A stretch of 64,000 nt of DNA from the NCBI GenBank assembly GCA_910588405.1, contig CAJUPT010000008.1, positions 22,046-86,045 of the forward strand. Direction: 5' to 3'. This stretch comes from an uncultured Lachnospiraceae bacterium (GTDB taxonomy: Bacteria > Bacillota > Clostridia > Lachnospirales > Lachnospiraceae). The notes beneath the pieces were generated by a model. The model was given only the letters and a program-made list of their open reading frames with translations. It ran no database searches and was not told where the DNA came from. A program made the translations under genes and the position numbers. Shown here in pieces: positions 41,876-52,280 of this stretch (position 1 is the first letter of the stretch; the number at the start of each line of letters is the position of its first letter).

Positions 41876-43093
41876 TTATCTCAAAGTATTTAAACGATCT
41901 TTTAAATGCAACAAAATATCATAACTTTTCAATTCTAAGTTCAAAAACCTTTTTGATTTTTTACTGACATCATCCAAAGAATTATGGAACATATTATTTA
42001 TCACAGTATTCACAAAACAGTTATAAGTAAACTTATTATTGGCAATTAAGTCTCTAAATGCGTTTTCTGCAATTTGCTCACAAAATTTAATATCCATTAT
42101 CTTCATGATTACTTCATCTATATTACTATAATCCCTTTTTACTTCTATATAATGAATATCCGGGAGCATAATACCATAATAATCCCCCTCTACAAGAACT
42201 TGACAGGTTTTCGTCATTGCGCATTCAAAAAAGCGCGGAGAAAATGTTGCATACTCCAAGTTTCCTTCAAATTGTCTTAAAAATATATCATAAACTTCTT
42301 GAAATGTAGCATATGGTTTTTTTATTATATATTTATTAACCTCATTATATATTATACCATTAGAATCAAGAATAGATGCTCCCCCCAAACATCCCAACAT
42401 AGTTCTACATTTTATTAAAAAACGATACCAGTCCAATCCCATAAATACATTTTTTGTATCTCCGGTCATTTCTATATCAAATTTAATTTCCCTGTTATTT
42501 TGATAAATCTTCTTTTTAAATATATCCGCAACTTCAACTTTGAGATATCCTTGTTTTCCCAATGAATAATTAGTCTTTCGTGCCCTATAACCAATATCAA
42601 TTGTATTTTCTTCGTCCCTTATTTCTTTACGCAACCTATTTATAGTACGTAAACTTTCTAAGTCAACATATCCTGGAAAAACAGTTACAAACTCAACTGG
42701 AATATCCGGATATAAAATACGAATTGACTTTCCCTTTGCCAAAGTAAATACAACATTAACCTTTTGCTGAATGATAAAATCTATAACGCTTTTACTATTT
42801 ATATATTCATCCTGCACTATTGCAGCCTGTATTATGCCTTTTATCAAACGTATCCTTTTTAGCATTTCGTTCCAATATTCTCCATTATATCTTAATGCCA
42901 TAAGAGAATAATGATAAATCACCCCATCAAAAACATATCTATTCAATATTGTTGAGACGTCTAGTTTTCTCCAGTAATTAAAATAATAAAATTTATCATT
43001 TTTATCATATTTTTCAAAACAAAAAATAGAATCTTCCAAATTTTTTCTATTTTTTATACCTTCTTTGTTATATAGTACCAAAATATTTCGCAT
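41876..43093 (-). CDS. glycosyltransferase-like protein, paralogue of 48542-49834
   Basis: 405 residues. ILVLYNKEGIKNRKNLEDS, QAAIVQDEYINSKSVIDFII, IDIGYRARKTNYSLGKQGYL and FSPRFFECAMTKTCQVLVEG parallel stretches of the protein at 48542-49834 (ALFQDEYFYTDQSVRF, IDVGYRVVWSKNLVVLGKFG, ISPRHFEAIEEGACQILYEG). The C-terminal DIHYIEVKRDYSNIDEVI fits a GT-B/CgeB-like glycosyltransferase (PF13524). No membrane segment. It presumably adds a sugar to the locus II repeat; strong AT bias compared with locus I. Confidence 0.65.
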   Translation of the reverse strand: MRNILVLYNKEGIKNRKNLEDSIFCFEKYDKNDKFYYFNYWRKLDVSTILNRYVFDGVIYHYSLMALRYNGEYWNEMLKRIRLIKGIIQAAIVQDEYINSKSVIDFIIQQKVNVVFTLAKGKSIRILYPDIPVEFVTVFPGYVDLESLRTINRLRKEIRDEENTIDIGYRARKTNYSLGKQGYLKVEVADIFKKKIYQNNREIKFDIEMTGDTKNVFMGLDWYRFLIKCRTMLGCLGGASILDSNGIIYNEVNKYIIKKPYATFQEVYDIFLRQFEGNLEYATFSPRFFECAMTKTCQVLVEGDYYGIMLPDIHYIEVKRDYSNIDEVIMKIMDIKFCEQIAENAFRDLIANNKFTYNCFVNTVINNMFHNSLDDVSKKSKRFLNLELKSYDILLHLKDRLNTLR

Positions 43094-43101
43094 ATTAACT
43101 T

Positions 43102-44556
43102 CTATTCCTTTAATATATTTTTTAGCAAACCTGTTTTAATTATAAAACACCCAATACCACATAGCCATATTAATGCCACAAATATCGCCCGTATCCATTC
43201 CCAAAATAAACTCAAGTTTCCTTTATGTATATAAAAGGTTATTAGAATGCCTACTAGAAAAAGCAAAAAAAATCCTATACATCTGCGCCATTCATACATA
43301 ATTTTAAAATAATCTTTCTTATAGCAATTCCAACATAGAACCAATATCACTAATATAAAATAACTTATCGCTATACTTATTCCTGCCCCCAGCATTCCAT
43401 ACCCCTTTGTCAACAATTCCGTTAATATAATAGAAATAACCGCCACCACCGTCTGCAAAACAGAAACATATTTCGTTTCTGCCGCATAATAGATCGGAGG
43501 AAGCAGCATTGAAAACAACCCCGAAAAAAACTGTGCGCACGCATATAAACCAATCACCTGATACGCATTATAATAAGCATTATCTACAAACGTTTCAACA
43601 ACAGGTTTTGAGAATACAAAAAACATCATCACTATCGTCCCCATAATATAAACATAAAACGTGATTATCGTTCCTAATGCTTTCGATGTTTTTTCATCTC
43701 TGTTTCGGAAAGAAAGGAAAAACGGAACCCAAGCAGTAGTGACCGCACCCGTTAAAACTGTTATTACCGAACCCAGGTTTACTCCTACAGAGTACACGCC
43801 TACTGCTTCCAGTCCATATTTTCTCTGCAAGATAATTCTCCCTATCTGCTGCAATAAATATATAGAAAAAAATGATGGGACAAATGGCAGCGATACTCTC
43901 AATAGTTTTCTAATGCTCTCTATTTTTAAAACTATCTTTTTTCCCTTTATATTTAAACCAACGCCAAACAAAAAAAATCGAACCACCTCGCCAATTAACG
44001 CCCCATAAATATAACCACTCAATCCTTTCATTAAAGCGATCACCAAAAATAGAAGCAATCCATAATTAAAAATCGATGATAAAACCGTCACAATTACAAA
44101 GCGCATAGCTTTTTCATCAAACTGATATTTACATAAAAGCGGGACTTCTACGGATGAAACAGCAATGGATAACATATATATAAAGAACAAATCACCATAA
44201 CCATTTAACTCTAAAACTGCATAGGATAATTTTTCTCGACATAAAAAAGATAAAACCGTCAATAAGCAAGAGGATATTAATAATAAGAAGAACGCATTAA
44301 AAATTGTCATATTCTTATCACTGTTATTATCCTGAGAAAAATATACAGGAGCAAGCCCTGCTGATATCCCCATCTGAAAAATAGGCTGAATAAATGTTGC
44401 AAATGTTGCAAACATACTGATAATTCCGTAGTCTTCCGGCGTCAGATAAGCTGTCAAAAAAGGCAGTAATAATAATGCGAGAACTTTCGACAGACTGTTC
44501 CCCACGCCATATATCACAGAATTTTTCCCAAGCCTGCCAATATATCTTTTTAACAT
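43102..44556 (-). CDS. wzx: Wzx-type oligosaccharide flippase
   Basis: 484 residues with 12-14 hydrophobic segments and the MATE-like polysaccharide flippase N-terminus NSVIYGVGNSLSKVLALLLLP, then PEDYGIISMFATFATFIQPIF. It moves undecaprenyl-linked repeats across the membrane, so locus II is Wzx/Wzy-dependent. AGGAG lies 5 nt before the ATG. Confidence 0.93.
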   Translation of the reverse strand: MLKRYIGRLGKNSVIYGVGNSLSKVLALLLLPFLTAYLTPEDYGIISMFATFATFIQPIFQMGISAGLAPVYFSQDNNSDKNMTIFNAFFLLLISSCLLTVLSFLCREKLSYAVLELNGYGDLFFIYMLSIAVSSVEVPLLCKYQFDEKAMRFVIVTVLSSIFNYGLLLFLVIALMKGLSGYIYGALIGEVVRFFLFGVGLNIKGKKIVLKIESIRKLLRVSLPFVPSFFSIYLLQQIGRIILQRKYGLEAVGVYSVGVNLGSVITVLTGAVTTAWVPFFLSFRNRDEKTSKALGTIITFYVYIMGTIVMMFFVFSKPVVETFVDNAYYNAYQVIGLYACAQFFSGLFSMLLPPIYYAAETKYVSVLQTVVAVISIILTELLTKGYGMLGAGISIAISYFILVILVLCWNCYKKDYFKIMYEWRRCIGFFLLFLVGILITFYIHKGNLSLFWEWIRAIFVALIWLCGIGCFIIKTGLLKNILKE

Positions 44557-44564
44557 ATAAACTC

Positions 44565-46472
44565 CTATTTTTCTAACAACTGCCTATAGTACAAAGCTTT
44601 ATCATGGAACTCTCTCTGCCATAATTCCAAACTCAAAAGTCCCCATGCATTTCTTCCAAACTGGCTCTCTGCCTGTATTTTCTCGAAAACATTACGATTA
44701 TCGATAAATTCTCTCTGCTGTGCTTTTGCAGAAGAAAAAATATCCCCTATAAAATCTTTCAATTCATTTTTCAACCAACTATTCAATGGAAGCGGAAAAC
44801 CCATCTTATCTTTCCGGTTTTGTATACATTCAGGCAAATATCCTTTCATAGTCTCTTTAAAAATATATTTCATATCCCCGTTTTTTAACTTAAAATTTGA
44901 AGGTATCGTCGCAACAAACTCGATCAGACGGTAATCTAACAACGGCACCCTGGATTCCAATCCATGAGCCATGCTCATTCTATCCTCAACATGGAGAAGC
45001 GCCGGCAAAAGAGTTTTAAAATCAAAATGCGTCATTCGATCAAAATAAGATCCCATCTCCACATTTCCTGCGCTGAAAACACCATGGAAGGTTTCGTACG
45101 GATCATAATCATCCAACAACTCCGGTCGTATACATTCCGCAATCTGCGGCGCACGATTGATTAAACGATAATATCGTCTGTCCAGATCCTCAAACAACCC
45201 ATCCTTCCAGAACTCTGCCAGCATGGGTTTATAATTTCTCAGGCTGACCAGATTAGGAATAATCGATTCGTAAGTTACGATATAATTGCCTGAATTCATC
45301 GTTCCGTCAATCGCGCCTTTGATACACTGTTCAAAATAAGCCACCAGATATCTCGTATAACCGCCAAAAATCTCGTCTCCACCCTGTCCACCCAACACTA
45401 CTTTTCTGTATTTGGCAGCCAGCATCGAAACCATATACTGGCAAAAGGAACCTGGTCCCGCCACCGGTTCGTCCAGATAATAAATCACATTTCTGATATT
45501 ATCCTCAAAATCCTTTGATGTAATATCAATCTGATATAACGGAAAATGATGTTCGTCAGCCAATGCCTGCGCATAACTACTCTCATCATACTGACGGCTG
45601 ATACTGAATTTACCGGTAAATCCGGCGAATTCCTGACCTCCGATCAGATCAGAAGCCAGCGCGGACACAATAGAAGAATCCAATCCTCCGCTTACATAAC
45701 CTCCAATCGGAACATCGCTTCGAACCCTGTAGCGAATAGAATCCTGCACCAGTTCTTCTAAATGTTCCATGAAATACTTTTCCGTGTGATCCCAATCCAG
45801 ATTATAATAAATCTGCCAGTATCGTTTTAACTTTACATGCCCGTCCAAAACAGATATATAATGAGCCGGCATCAATTCCCGCACACCTGAAAATAATGTT
45901 TTTCCGGCCAAACAAAACTGAAAGGTCAGATAATCTTTCAGACCATCCATATCTGTCCTGATCTCTTTCATAAACGGTAGCAAAGCTTTTATCTCGGAGG
46001 CGAAATAAAAAGTCTGATCTGCAATCATATAATAAAATGGTTTAATGCCAAACCTGTCTCTGGCACAAAAAAGCTCCTGCCTTTTTTCATCCCACAATGC
46101 AAACGCAAACATTCCGTTGAAATGGAACAGGCAGTCCCTGCCCCATTTCTCATATGCTTTCAAAATAACTTCTGTGTCACTGCTGGTTTCATACTTGCCG
46201 CCCAGTTCCTCTCTCAACTCCAAATAATTAAATATTTCGCCGTTAAAGCACACGTAATTTCCGTTATGATCCTTCATCGGCTGTTTCCCTGATTCCAGGT
46301 CAATAATACTCAGCCTTCGATGCGCAAATCCCACCTGTTCCTGGACATGAACCCAGATGCCTTCCCCATCAGGACCTCTGTGTGCTTGAATTTCGTTCAT
46401 AACTGACAGCGCTTTTCGAATCTTTTTATTCGGACTTCCATCTAAAGTAATCATCCCGGCTATTGAACACAT
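44565..46472 (-). CDS. asnB: AsnB-type amidotransferase
   Basis: 635 residues from the ATG at 46470-46472 (GAGG 7-8 nt upstream), so Cys2 of MCSIAGM is exposed as the glutaminase nucleophile. FNGEIFNY and SSDTEVILKAYEKWG are the N-terminal glutaminase domain. VPIGGYVSGGLDSSIV is the SGGLDS ATP-pyrophosphatase motif, and HFDFKTLLPALLHVEDRMSMAHGLESRVPLLDYRL follows in pieces. In glycan loci such proteins often amidate a uronic acid (WbpS/WbmE type). Given the mannuronate pathway nearby, amidation of the capsule uronate is the likely role. The TAATG junction links it to the upstream epimerase. Confidence 0.92.
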   Translation of the reverse strand: MCSIAGMITLDGSPNKKIRKALSVMNEIQAHRGPDGEGIWVHVQEQVGFAHRRLSIIDLESGKQPMKDHNGNYVCFNGEIFNYLELREELGGKYETSSDTEVILKAYEKWGRDCLFHFNGMFAFALWDEKRQELFCARDRFGIKPFYYMIADQTFYFASEIKALLPFMKEIRTDMDGLKDYLTFQFCLAGKTLFSGVRELMPAHYISVLDGHVKLKRYWQIYYNLDWDHTEKYFMEHLEELVQDSIRYRVRSDVPIGGYVSGGLDSSIVSALASDLIGGQEFAGFTGKFSISRQYDESSYAQALADEHHFPLYQIDITSKDFEDNIRNVIYYLDEPVAGPGSFCQYMVSMLAAKYRKVVLGGQGGDEIFGGYTRYLVAYFEQCIKGAIDGTMNSGNYIVTYESIIPNLVSLRNYKPMLAEFWKDGLFEDLDRRYYRLINRAPQIAECIRPELLDDYDPYETFHGVFSAGNVEMGSYFDRMTHFDFKTLLPALLHVEDRMSMAHGLESRVPLLDYRLIEFVATIPSNFKLKNGDMKYIFKETMKGYLPECIQNRKDKMGFPLPLNSWLKNELKDFIGDIFSSAKAQQREFIDNRNVFEKIQAESQFGRNAWGLLSLELWQREFHDKALYYRQLLEK

Positions 46473-47551
46473 TATACTTCCTCTTTTCGTTTGATATACT
46501 CCATATGGCCCGTATGTTTTTGTATACAAGCTTCTATCAACTCTCTGTTATCTTTTGTCCAAGCGATTGTCCTGGATAAACCTTCCTCCACGGGAATTTT
46601 GGCTTCGAATCCCAGATACTTTTTAGATTTTTCTACAGATGCAAAACGTTTTCCTGAATTGTCCCATTTACGTTTTGGAAGCATTCTTATATTTGAGTTG
46701 CTCCCTGACAGCCCTATAATCATCTGCGCCAATTTTGCGATTGATGTCTCTACCCCTGAGCCCAAATTATAAACCTCGCCTGGTTCTCCCTTTTGCGCAC
46801 ACAAAAGCAATCCTTTACAGATATCCTCTACGAATATAAAATCTCTTGTGGCAATTCCTTCATTTTCCAAAGGAATCTCTTGGTCAGTCAAAGCTTTATA
46901 AATAAATGTAGGCATAACATTTCTCCAAACAGTCGCATAAGTGCCTCTCCAATTTCCTGCGCCCAAAACCTCACCAGGACCATATACATTCTGAAATCTG
47001 GCTCTTACAACCGGAAGCTGCCATTCTTTATGATAATAAACAGAGTAAAACTCTCCAATTATTTTTGAAATCGAATAGGGGCTGTCCTGATGAAGTTCTA
47101 TTCCACTATCCTCTGTCGTTGCCACTGCCTGATCAAAAGTCTTTTTTGCAACAGAACATCCGGCAGATGAGTATACCAGTTTTTTCAGGTTCTTAAACTT
47201 CTTCAAACGTTCAAACAGCTTTAAAGTAGTGAGCGTATTATTTTCGTGGTCGCTAATCGGATCAAAAATAGAGCTCTGATTTCCATGGTAAGTTGCCAGA
47301 TGAAAAATATAATCAAACTCATCCTCCAGCTCTGCCAGAATACGAAAATCCGTTATGGAACCTTCTCGAAATTCCACTTTCTTACTTACCGGAATATTCG
47401 TAATTTCTGATGACAGGAGATTATCTACTACTACAATTTTTATCTGATCCACATTGTCAGACAGCAGCCGCACCAGATTGCTTCCCACAAATCCGGCGCC
47501 GCCCACTACCAGTACTTTACTGCCTTCAAATTTTCGGTACATTTGATCCAT
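46472..47551 (-). CDS. NAD-dependent epimerase/dehydratase (extended SDR)
   Basis: 359 residues. VLVVGGAGFVGSNLVRLLSD is the NAD-binding Gly motif, and SSAGCSV plus YSISK (Y-x-x-x-K) form the catalytic site; RATRDFIFVEDICKG-like text (IATRDFIFVEDI) is typical of sugar-nucleotide epimerases. AAGGGAG upstream of the ATG. Adjacent to a second SDR and AsnB, as in the Bordetella wbm set (wbmE-F-G-H), where they interconvert 2,3-diacetamido uronates. Substrate here inferred. Confidence 0.88.
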   Translation of the reverse strand: MDQMYRKFEGSKVLVVGGAGFVGSNLVRLLSDNVDQIKIVVVDNLLSSEITNIPVSKKVEFREGSITDFRILAELEDEFDYIFHLATYHGNQSSIFDPISDHENNTLTTLKLFERLKKFKNLKKLVYSSAGCSVAKKTFDQAVATTEDSGIELHQDSPYSISKIIGEFYSVYYHKEWQLPVVRARFQNVYGPGEVLGAGNWRGTYATVWRNVMPTFIYKALTDQEIPLENEGIATRDFIFVEDICKGLLLCAQKGEPGEVYNLGSGVETSIAKLAQMIIGLSGSNSNIRMLPKRKWDNSGKRFASVEKSKKYLGFEAKIPVEEGLSRTIAWTKDNRELIEACIQKHTGHMEYIKRKEEV

Positions 47552-48501
47552 TATTTATCGACTCCCTTTAAATGTGTATACGTCTGAGAAATCCCATATT
47601 CTTTATACCAATCAATGGCTTTCTTGATTCCTTCCTCTAAAGACGTTTTTACTTCCCATTGGAAATCTCGATTCGTTTTGCTTGGGTCAAGCAATATCGT
47701 ATAAACATCATCCTCTCCCCTTGCGCGAACCTCCACATCCTGATCCAGAGTCAGATCCAAAGCTTTCAATGTAGCGTCAAACAATTCCTTGATCGCATAA
47801 TCTTTTCCACTGGCCACATGATAAACGCCTCTTTCACCCATACCGTCCACAGCCTTCATCACCACATCAACCAGATCATCCACAAATATAAAATCCCTTC
47901 TTGTATCCATTACAAAACATGGTTTTCCCGTGGTTAATCTACTGTAAAATGTAGGAAGGGGACCGCTCAGATTTCTGGGACCATAAGAATTCGCCAAACG
48001 GAATGATATGAAATCAACCCCTGACAACTCAAGATACAATTCCCCTCCTGTTTTGCTGATCGCATAACTGCTCCCGCCATTACAATTTCCACCAAAATAG
48101 GGATGATTTAACGTAATCGGCTGTTCAATCGGCTTCAATCCGTAACACAAAGCAGTCTGGAAATATATAATTCGATTTACGCCTGTGTCCTGAGACGCTT
48201 TTGCAATATTCACTGCGCCTAATACATTTGTACGAGAATCCTCTGCCCAATTTTGCGGATCTTTATAAGATGCCGCCGCATGCACCACAATTTCCGGATG
48301 GAATTCTTCAAAGCATTTATTAACCAGTTCCGTATCCGCAATACTGCCCTCAATGACACGTAGATTTTCATGAGGCCGCAGATTATCTCTCCGGCCTGTC
48401 TGATAATTGTCGATCACACAAACCTCATCACCTCTTCTTAACAACCTCTCAGCAATATGGGAACCAATATGTCCGGCTCCTCCGGTAATCAATACTCTCA
48501 T
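47551..48501 (-). CDS. NAD-dependent epimerase (extended SDR)
   Basis: 316 residues from the ATG at 48499-48501 (GGAG upstream). MRVLITGGAGHIGSHIAERL is the cofactor site, and YAISK the catalytic Tyr-Lys. SFRLANSYGPRNLSGPLPTF and MDTRRDFIFVDDLVDVV are epimerase hallmarks. Its C-terminus overlaps the next SDR start. It probably converts a nucleotide sugar to a 4-epimer used by the downstream glycosyltransferases; the pair with 46472-47551 suggests two distinct substrates. Confidence 0.88.
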   Translation of the reverse strand: MRVLITGGAGHIGSHIAERLLRRGDEVCVIDNYQTGRRDNLRPHENLRVIEGSIADTELVNKCFEEFHPEIVVHAAASYKDPQNWAEDSRTNVLGAVNIAKASQDTGVNRIIYFQTALCYGLKPIEQPITLNHPYFGGNCNGGSSYAISKTGGELYLELSGVDFISFRLANSYGPRNLSGPLPTFYSRLTTGKPCFVMDTRRDFIFVDDLVDVVMKAVDGMGERGVYHVASGKDYAIKELFDATLKALDLTLDQDVEVRARGEDDVYTILLDPSKTNRDFQWEVKTSLEEGIKKAIDWYKEYGISQTYTHLKGVDK

Positions 48502-48541
48502 CTCGTTTTCTCCTTTTTTTATTTTTAGCACTAAACTATTG

Positions 48542-49834
48542 TTAGTATCTAAATGCATAGTAACGCTTCAAAATCATCCGGGTCAATCGATGCTTTCTCA
48601 TCCGAGCTAACAGATCCTTCTTTTTTAAAGCAGTTATAATTATCAAAACAAACCTTGTACCTAGTTCGTGTAGTAAGGTTCTGTAATAGCCTTTCCACTC
48701 GGCAATCGTCATTTTTCTGTCCGGCCACTTTGCATTGCAAAAAACCGTGTCAAAAAAATATTGCACAAACACTTGATAGCTATATTTACCGGAACCCACA
48801 ATATCATCAAAAGCTCTTTTTACAATTTTCTGTCTCTTTTCTTCGTCATTTAATTGTTTTACAATATCATAAAAATTGCTGTGATCTTTCTTCAAAGCAA
48901 TATAATGAATATCCGGTTTTAAAATACCGCTGTACTCTCCTTCATACAAAATCTGACAGGCGCCTTCTTCAATAGCTTCAAAATGTCTCGGTGAAATCGC
49001 CTGCAATTGAAATTCTCCGTCTACTTCTCTAATATATTTGTTATATAACTCTTTTGTGGTAATCTGCGGATTTCGTTCCATCTCCTGAAAGATCTGTTCC
49101 CGTATCCGCCCATCCCGATCCAACACCCCTGATCCACTTTCTACTCCCAGAATATACCGACATGACCTCAAAAAGCGATTCCATTTACTTCCTTTTAAAA
49201 TGTGTTGAATACCCACCTTTATGTTTATACGAAACTGTTTCGGATTTAACCCTTCAATAAACAGCCTGGAGATCCTCACTTTATCATACCCAAATTTCCC
49301 CAACACAACAAGATTTTTGCTCCATACCACCCGATATCCCACATCAATCGAACGCTTTTTTTTCAATGCTTTTTTATAATAACCCTTCGCCTTCTGATCA
49401 ATATACCCAGTCAACATAGAACATATTTTACACTTTTCATGTATTCCTTCATAAATACGAGACCACTCTTTTTTAGGGGCCACTGAAAAAACATAGTCTA
49501 TTTTCAAATGGTTTATAAACCTTACAGATTGATCCGTATAAAAATATTCATCTTGAAACAAAGCAGCACGCACTCCATTCTGCTCTTCCAAAAATTTTTC
49601 CAGCTCTGATACCATTTCCACATATCTGTTTTTATCGCCACACAATGTAACGGTCTGATGAAAAAGAATCAGATCAAACGATATTGTTTTTAAATATGCG
49701 GGAAGGGACCTGGCAAGCAGATTGTAGTAAAAAACTGTATGTGAAGAATATTTTTTAAAAGACTCTAGTAGATCTTCTATCGTATTTCTTGTAGGATATT
49801 CACTAAGCGCATACAAAAGTAATACTTTAGCCAT
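48542..49834 (-). CDS. glycosyltransferase-like protein, paralogue of 41876-43093
   Basis: 430 residues. KVLLLYALSEYPTRNTIEDL starts the protein, and RAALFQDEYFYTDQ, DVGYRVVWSKNLVVLGKFG, SPRHFEAIEEGACQILYEG and PDIHYIALKKDHSNFYDIV match its paralogue about 6 kb downstream. GT-B-like architecture is inferred. GGAGA precedes the ATG, which overlaps the stop of the upstream GT4 by 8 nt. Probably a locus II sugar transferase. Confidence 0.65.
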   Translation of the reverse strand: MAKVLLLYALSEYPTRNTIEDLLESFKKYSSHTVFYYNLLARSLPAYLKTISFDLILFHQTVTLCGDKNRYVEMVSELEKFLEEQNGVRAALFQDEYFYTDQSVRFINHLKIDYVFSVAPKKEWSRIYEGIHEKCKICSMLTGYIDQKAKGYYKKALKKKRSIDVGYRVVWSKNLVVLGKFGYDKVRISRLFIEGLNPKQFRINIKVGIQHILKGSKWNRFLRSCRYILGVESGSGVLDRDGRIREQIFQEMERNPQITTKELYNKYIREVDGEFQLQAISPRHFEAIEEGACQILYEGEYSGILKPDIHYIALKKDHSNFYDIVKQLNDEEKRQKIVKRAFDDIVGSGKYSYQVFVQYFFDTVFCNAKWPDRKMTIAEWKGYYRTLLHELGTRFVLIIITALKKKDLLARMRKHRLTRMILKRYYAFRY

Positions 49835-50930
49835 TTGCTAATTCTCCATATAATTCTTCATAAGCCGCAACCATGTTCTTAATATCAAATTGTAACGCAC
49901 GCTTTGCTGCATTCTTACATAAACGATTATAAATGACGCTTCCCTTAACAGACAAACACCGTTTCATCACTCCTGATAAGGACTCCACATCATTTATTAG
50001 GCAAAAATACCCTTCATTTCCTTCTGTCATAAGCTCTACCGCAACGTCCGTCTTAGATGCAATTACCGGAAGACCAGCCGCCATAGCTTCTATCATTGCT
50101 AAACCAAATCCTTCAAAGTCGGAAGCAAACACAAAATAAGCGCTTTTTTTCAAATAATCACTCACATTGGTGACATAACCTGTCAGTTCAACATTCTTTT
50201 CCAATCCATATTCTCCAATCAGATCCAAAAGAGTCTGACGCAGTTGTCCATCTCCGCATATACACAATTTTGCATCAGGAAATAACTCCAAAGTCTTTGA
50301 AAAAGCTTTTAAAACAAGCATAGGATTTTTCTGAGGTGCTAACCGACCAATAACAATAAAATCATATATTGTTTCTTCAATCTCTCCTTTTATAAATTGT
50401 CCTCTATCAATCCCATTATATATCAGCTTTATATCCCTTTCCTTTAATCGATACATTTTACAGATACTTTCAAGCACTGTTTTTGAAATAGCTACAGGCG
50501 TAAGTTTATGACTTTGATATGACAATTTCATTATTTTCCTGTGAACCCTCGGCAACTCCTGTTCCGCAATATTATGAACCGTATGCAACATTCTTTTATC
50601 CAAAAATAAAGATGCCACAATCATATAGACACCGGCATATAAATGTGTATGGATAACATCCGGCTGATATCCTTTTATGATTTTTCGCAGTTTTTTTATT
50701 AAAGAGAAATCAAAACCGTTCTGTTTTTCAAGAAAAACAACTTTGGCATGTTCTGTCTTTTCAATCTGTGAAATAAAATACTCATTACCAAAATTTCGTC
50801 CATATAAACTTACCACCTGTATATCCCATCTATTCTGAGGTAAAAATCTTACCAGATCTGTCACGATCCGCTCCGCTCCGCCTCCGCCCAGAGTTGGAAT
50901 TACCATCATAACTTTCTTTCTCATCAACAT
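49827..50930 (-). CDS. glycosyltransferase family 4
   Basis: 367 residues from the ATG at 50928-50930, which overlaps the upstream stop and has AGGAAG before it. VMMVIPTLGGGGAERIVTDL is the classic GT4 start, and FIVIGRLAPQKNPMLVLKAF, LCICGDGQLRQTL and SDFEGFGLAMIEAMAAGLPVI (EX7E region) follow. Adds one sugar of the locus II repeat on the cytoplasmic side. Confidence 0.92.
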   Translation of the reverse strand: MLMRKKVMMVIPTLGGGGAERIVTDLVRFLPQNRWDIQVVSLYGRNFGNEYFISQIEKTEHAKVVFLEKQNGFDFSLIKKLRKIIKGYQPDVIHTHLYAGVYMIVASLFLDKRMLHTVHNIAEQELPRVHRKIMKLSYQSHKLTPVAISKTVLESICKMYRLKERDIKLIYNGIDRGQFIKGEIEETIYDFIVIGRLAPQKNPMLVLKAFSKTLELFPDAKLCICGDGQLRQTLLDLIGEYGLEKNVELTGYVTNVSDYLKKSAYFVFASDFEGFGLAMIEAMAAGLPVIASKTDVAVELMTEGNEGYFCLINDVESLSGVMKRCLSVKGSVIYNRLCKNAAKRALQFDIKNMVAAYEELYGELANG

Positions 50931-52270
50931 TTTCTTCCTGGTTTCGTCCATTTTCCCAAACAAAAAGCCACAAATGGCACCATCACCGAAATTTCCAGGC
51001 TGTTCATGGAAATTCCGCATAATCCTATAGCCACCAAAACCATAAACTGGGACAGCTTTCCGCTCTTGTAATGCGTTACAAAAACTTCCAAATAAAAGAA
51101 AAGAAAAACCAAAAACAATAAAATTCCGCCATAATGGAGAATGGTAATATACTGAGAATCCCCAATAAATTCTCCCATAATAGGAATCAATCCAACGCCG
51201 ACCAACGGATGTTCTTTAATCAAGGCCATCGTCAAATAAGTAGTATTTACGTAATCAGAAATTTTGTTTGACGCTACCAATGATTTAAAAGATGTACTCA
51301 TCACACCGTTTCCATACCTGGTATTCAAAGCAGATGTGGGCGACCGCAATATTTTTCCAAAATAATACTGCACCTGCCCCCATAAACGGGTGGGATAAGC
51401 AATAACTATGACTAGCAGAAAGGCACCTATAATAACTCCTATACATTGAAACAGCGCTTTTTTATTACATTTATTTAAATGAAAAACACACCATCCGGCT
51501 TCCAATACAAAAATGATACATACTCCTAAAATAACCGTTTTGCTGAAAGCCAGCAGACCAATCAACAATGTGACCGTCAGTAAACATAAATCTCTCCCCA
51601 TCCTTTTTTTCCGCTTTTCCAATACACATGCCAGCAAAAATGAAAACGCTACCAGAATATATCCGCCTAAAATCGTAGGACTGTAAGATGCTCCAAACAT
51701 ACGGTAAAAATTTCCAGTGCCCCACATTACTTTCAATGGACCGTTCCTATCCGGAGAGGCGAATAACTGATTTGTAATCAAATATCCCCATTTTACGGAC
51801 AACAGTTGAATACATCCAAAAATGACATGAATTATATTTGTAGTGATTACAGCCTTTTTCAGAATCTCTTGCGGCTTCTCCACTGTTCGATAAAGCAAAG
51901 CGCATTCCATAACGCCCATAAAAATATTAACTTGTCCCAATAAGGAAACGATCAGCCTGTAATCATTCACGCCATTTACCAGCGTAGCGTTCAACATAAA
52001 ATAAATGTTCAAAATGATAAACAAAAAATAATACAAGCGTAATCCTGCCATCTTTGTTTTTCCTTCGGCATACGTTATCAGACAGATCAACGCCAGAATA
52101 AATGTAATGAAATAGGTTCCATTGATTGCCACACCGCCCACTTTAAATACAGGGCAACAAAAATAACCTATGATTACAGCCTGCAAAAGATGCTGTCTTT
52201 TTTTTCTTAAATAGCATAGAATAATATAGCCATACAGGATCAGGCAGCAACATAAATTGATGAACCACAT
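50924..52270 (-). CDS. Wzy/O-antigen ligase-family polymerase
   Basis: 448 residues with about 11 hydrophobic segments and one long outer loop. MFGASYSPTILGGYILVAFS and the C-terminal HPLVGVGLIPIMGEFIGDSQ, then ILHYGGILLFLVFLFFYLEV, have the pattern of Wzy/WaaL proteins (loop with G-x-G...H-N-like). GAGGAAATTT precedes the ATG. Together with the flippase it defines a Wzx/Wzy pathway for locus II. Confidence 0.8.
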   Translation of the reverse strand: MWFINLCCCLILYGYIILCYLRKKRQHLLQAVIIGYFCCPVFKVGGVAINGTYFITFILALICLITYAEGKTKMAGLRLYYFLFIILNIYFMLNATLVNGVNDYRLIVSLLGQVNIFMGVMECALLYRTVEKPQEILKKAVITTNIIHVIFGCIQLLSVKWGYLITNQLFASPDRNGPLKVMWGTGNFYRMFGASYSPTILGGYILVAFSFLLACVLEKRKKRMGRDLCLLTVTLLIGLLAFSKTVILGVCIIFVLEAGWCVFHLNKCNKKALFQCIGVIIGAFLLVIVIAYPTRLWGQVQYYFGKILRSPTSALNTRYGNGVMSTSFKSLVASNKISDYVNTTYLTMALIKEHPLVGVGLIPIMGEFIGDSQYITILHYGGILLFLVFLFFYLEVFVTHYKSGKLSQFMVLVAIGLCGISMNSLEISVMVPFVAFCLGKWTKPGRKC

Positions 52271-52280
52271 ATAAATTTCC

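Noticed and set aside
42373..42384. Short C run within the glycosyltransferase at 41876-43093
   Set aside because: Only six bases and the frame is intact on both sides; too short to suggest phase variation.
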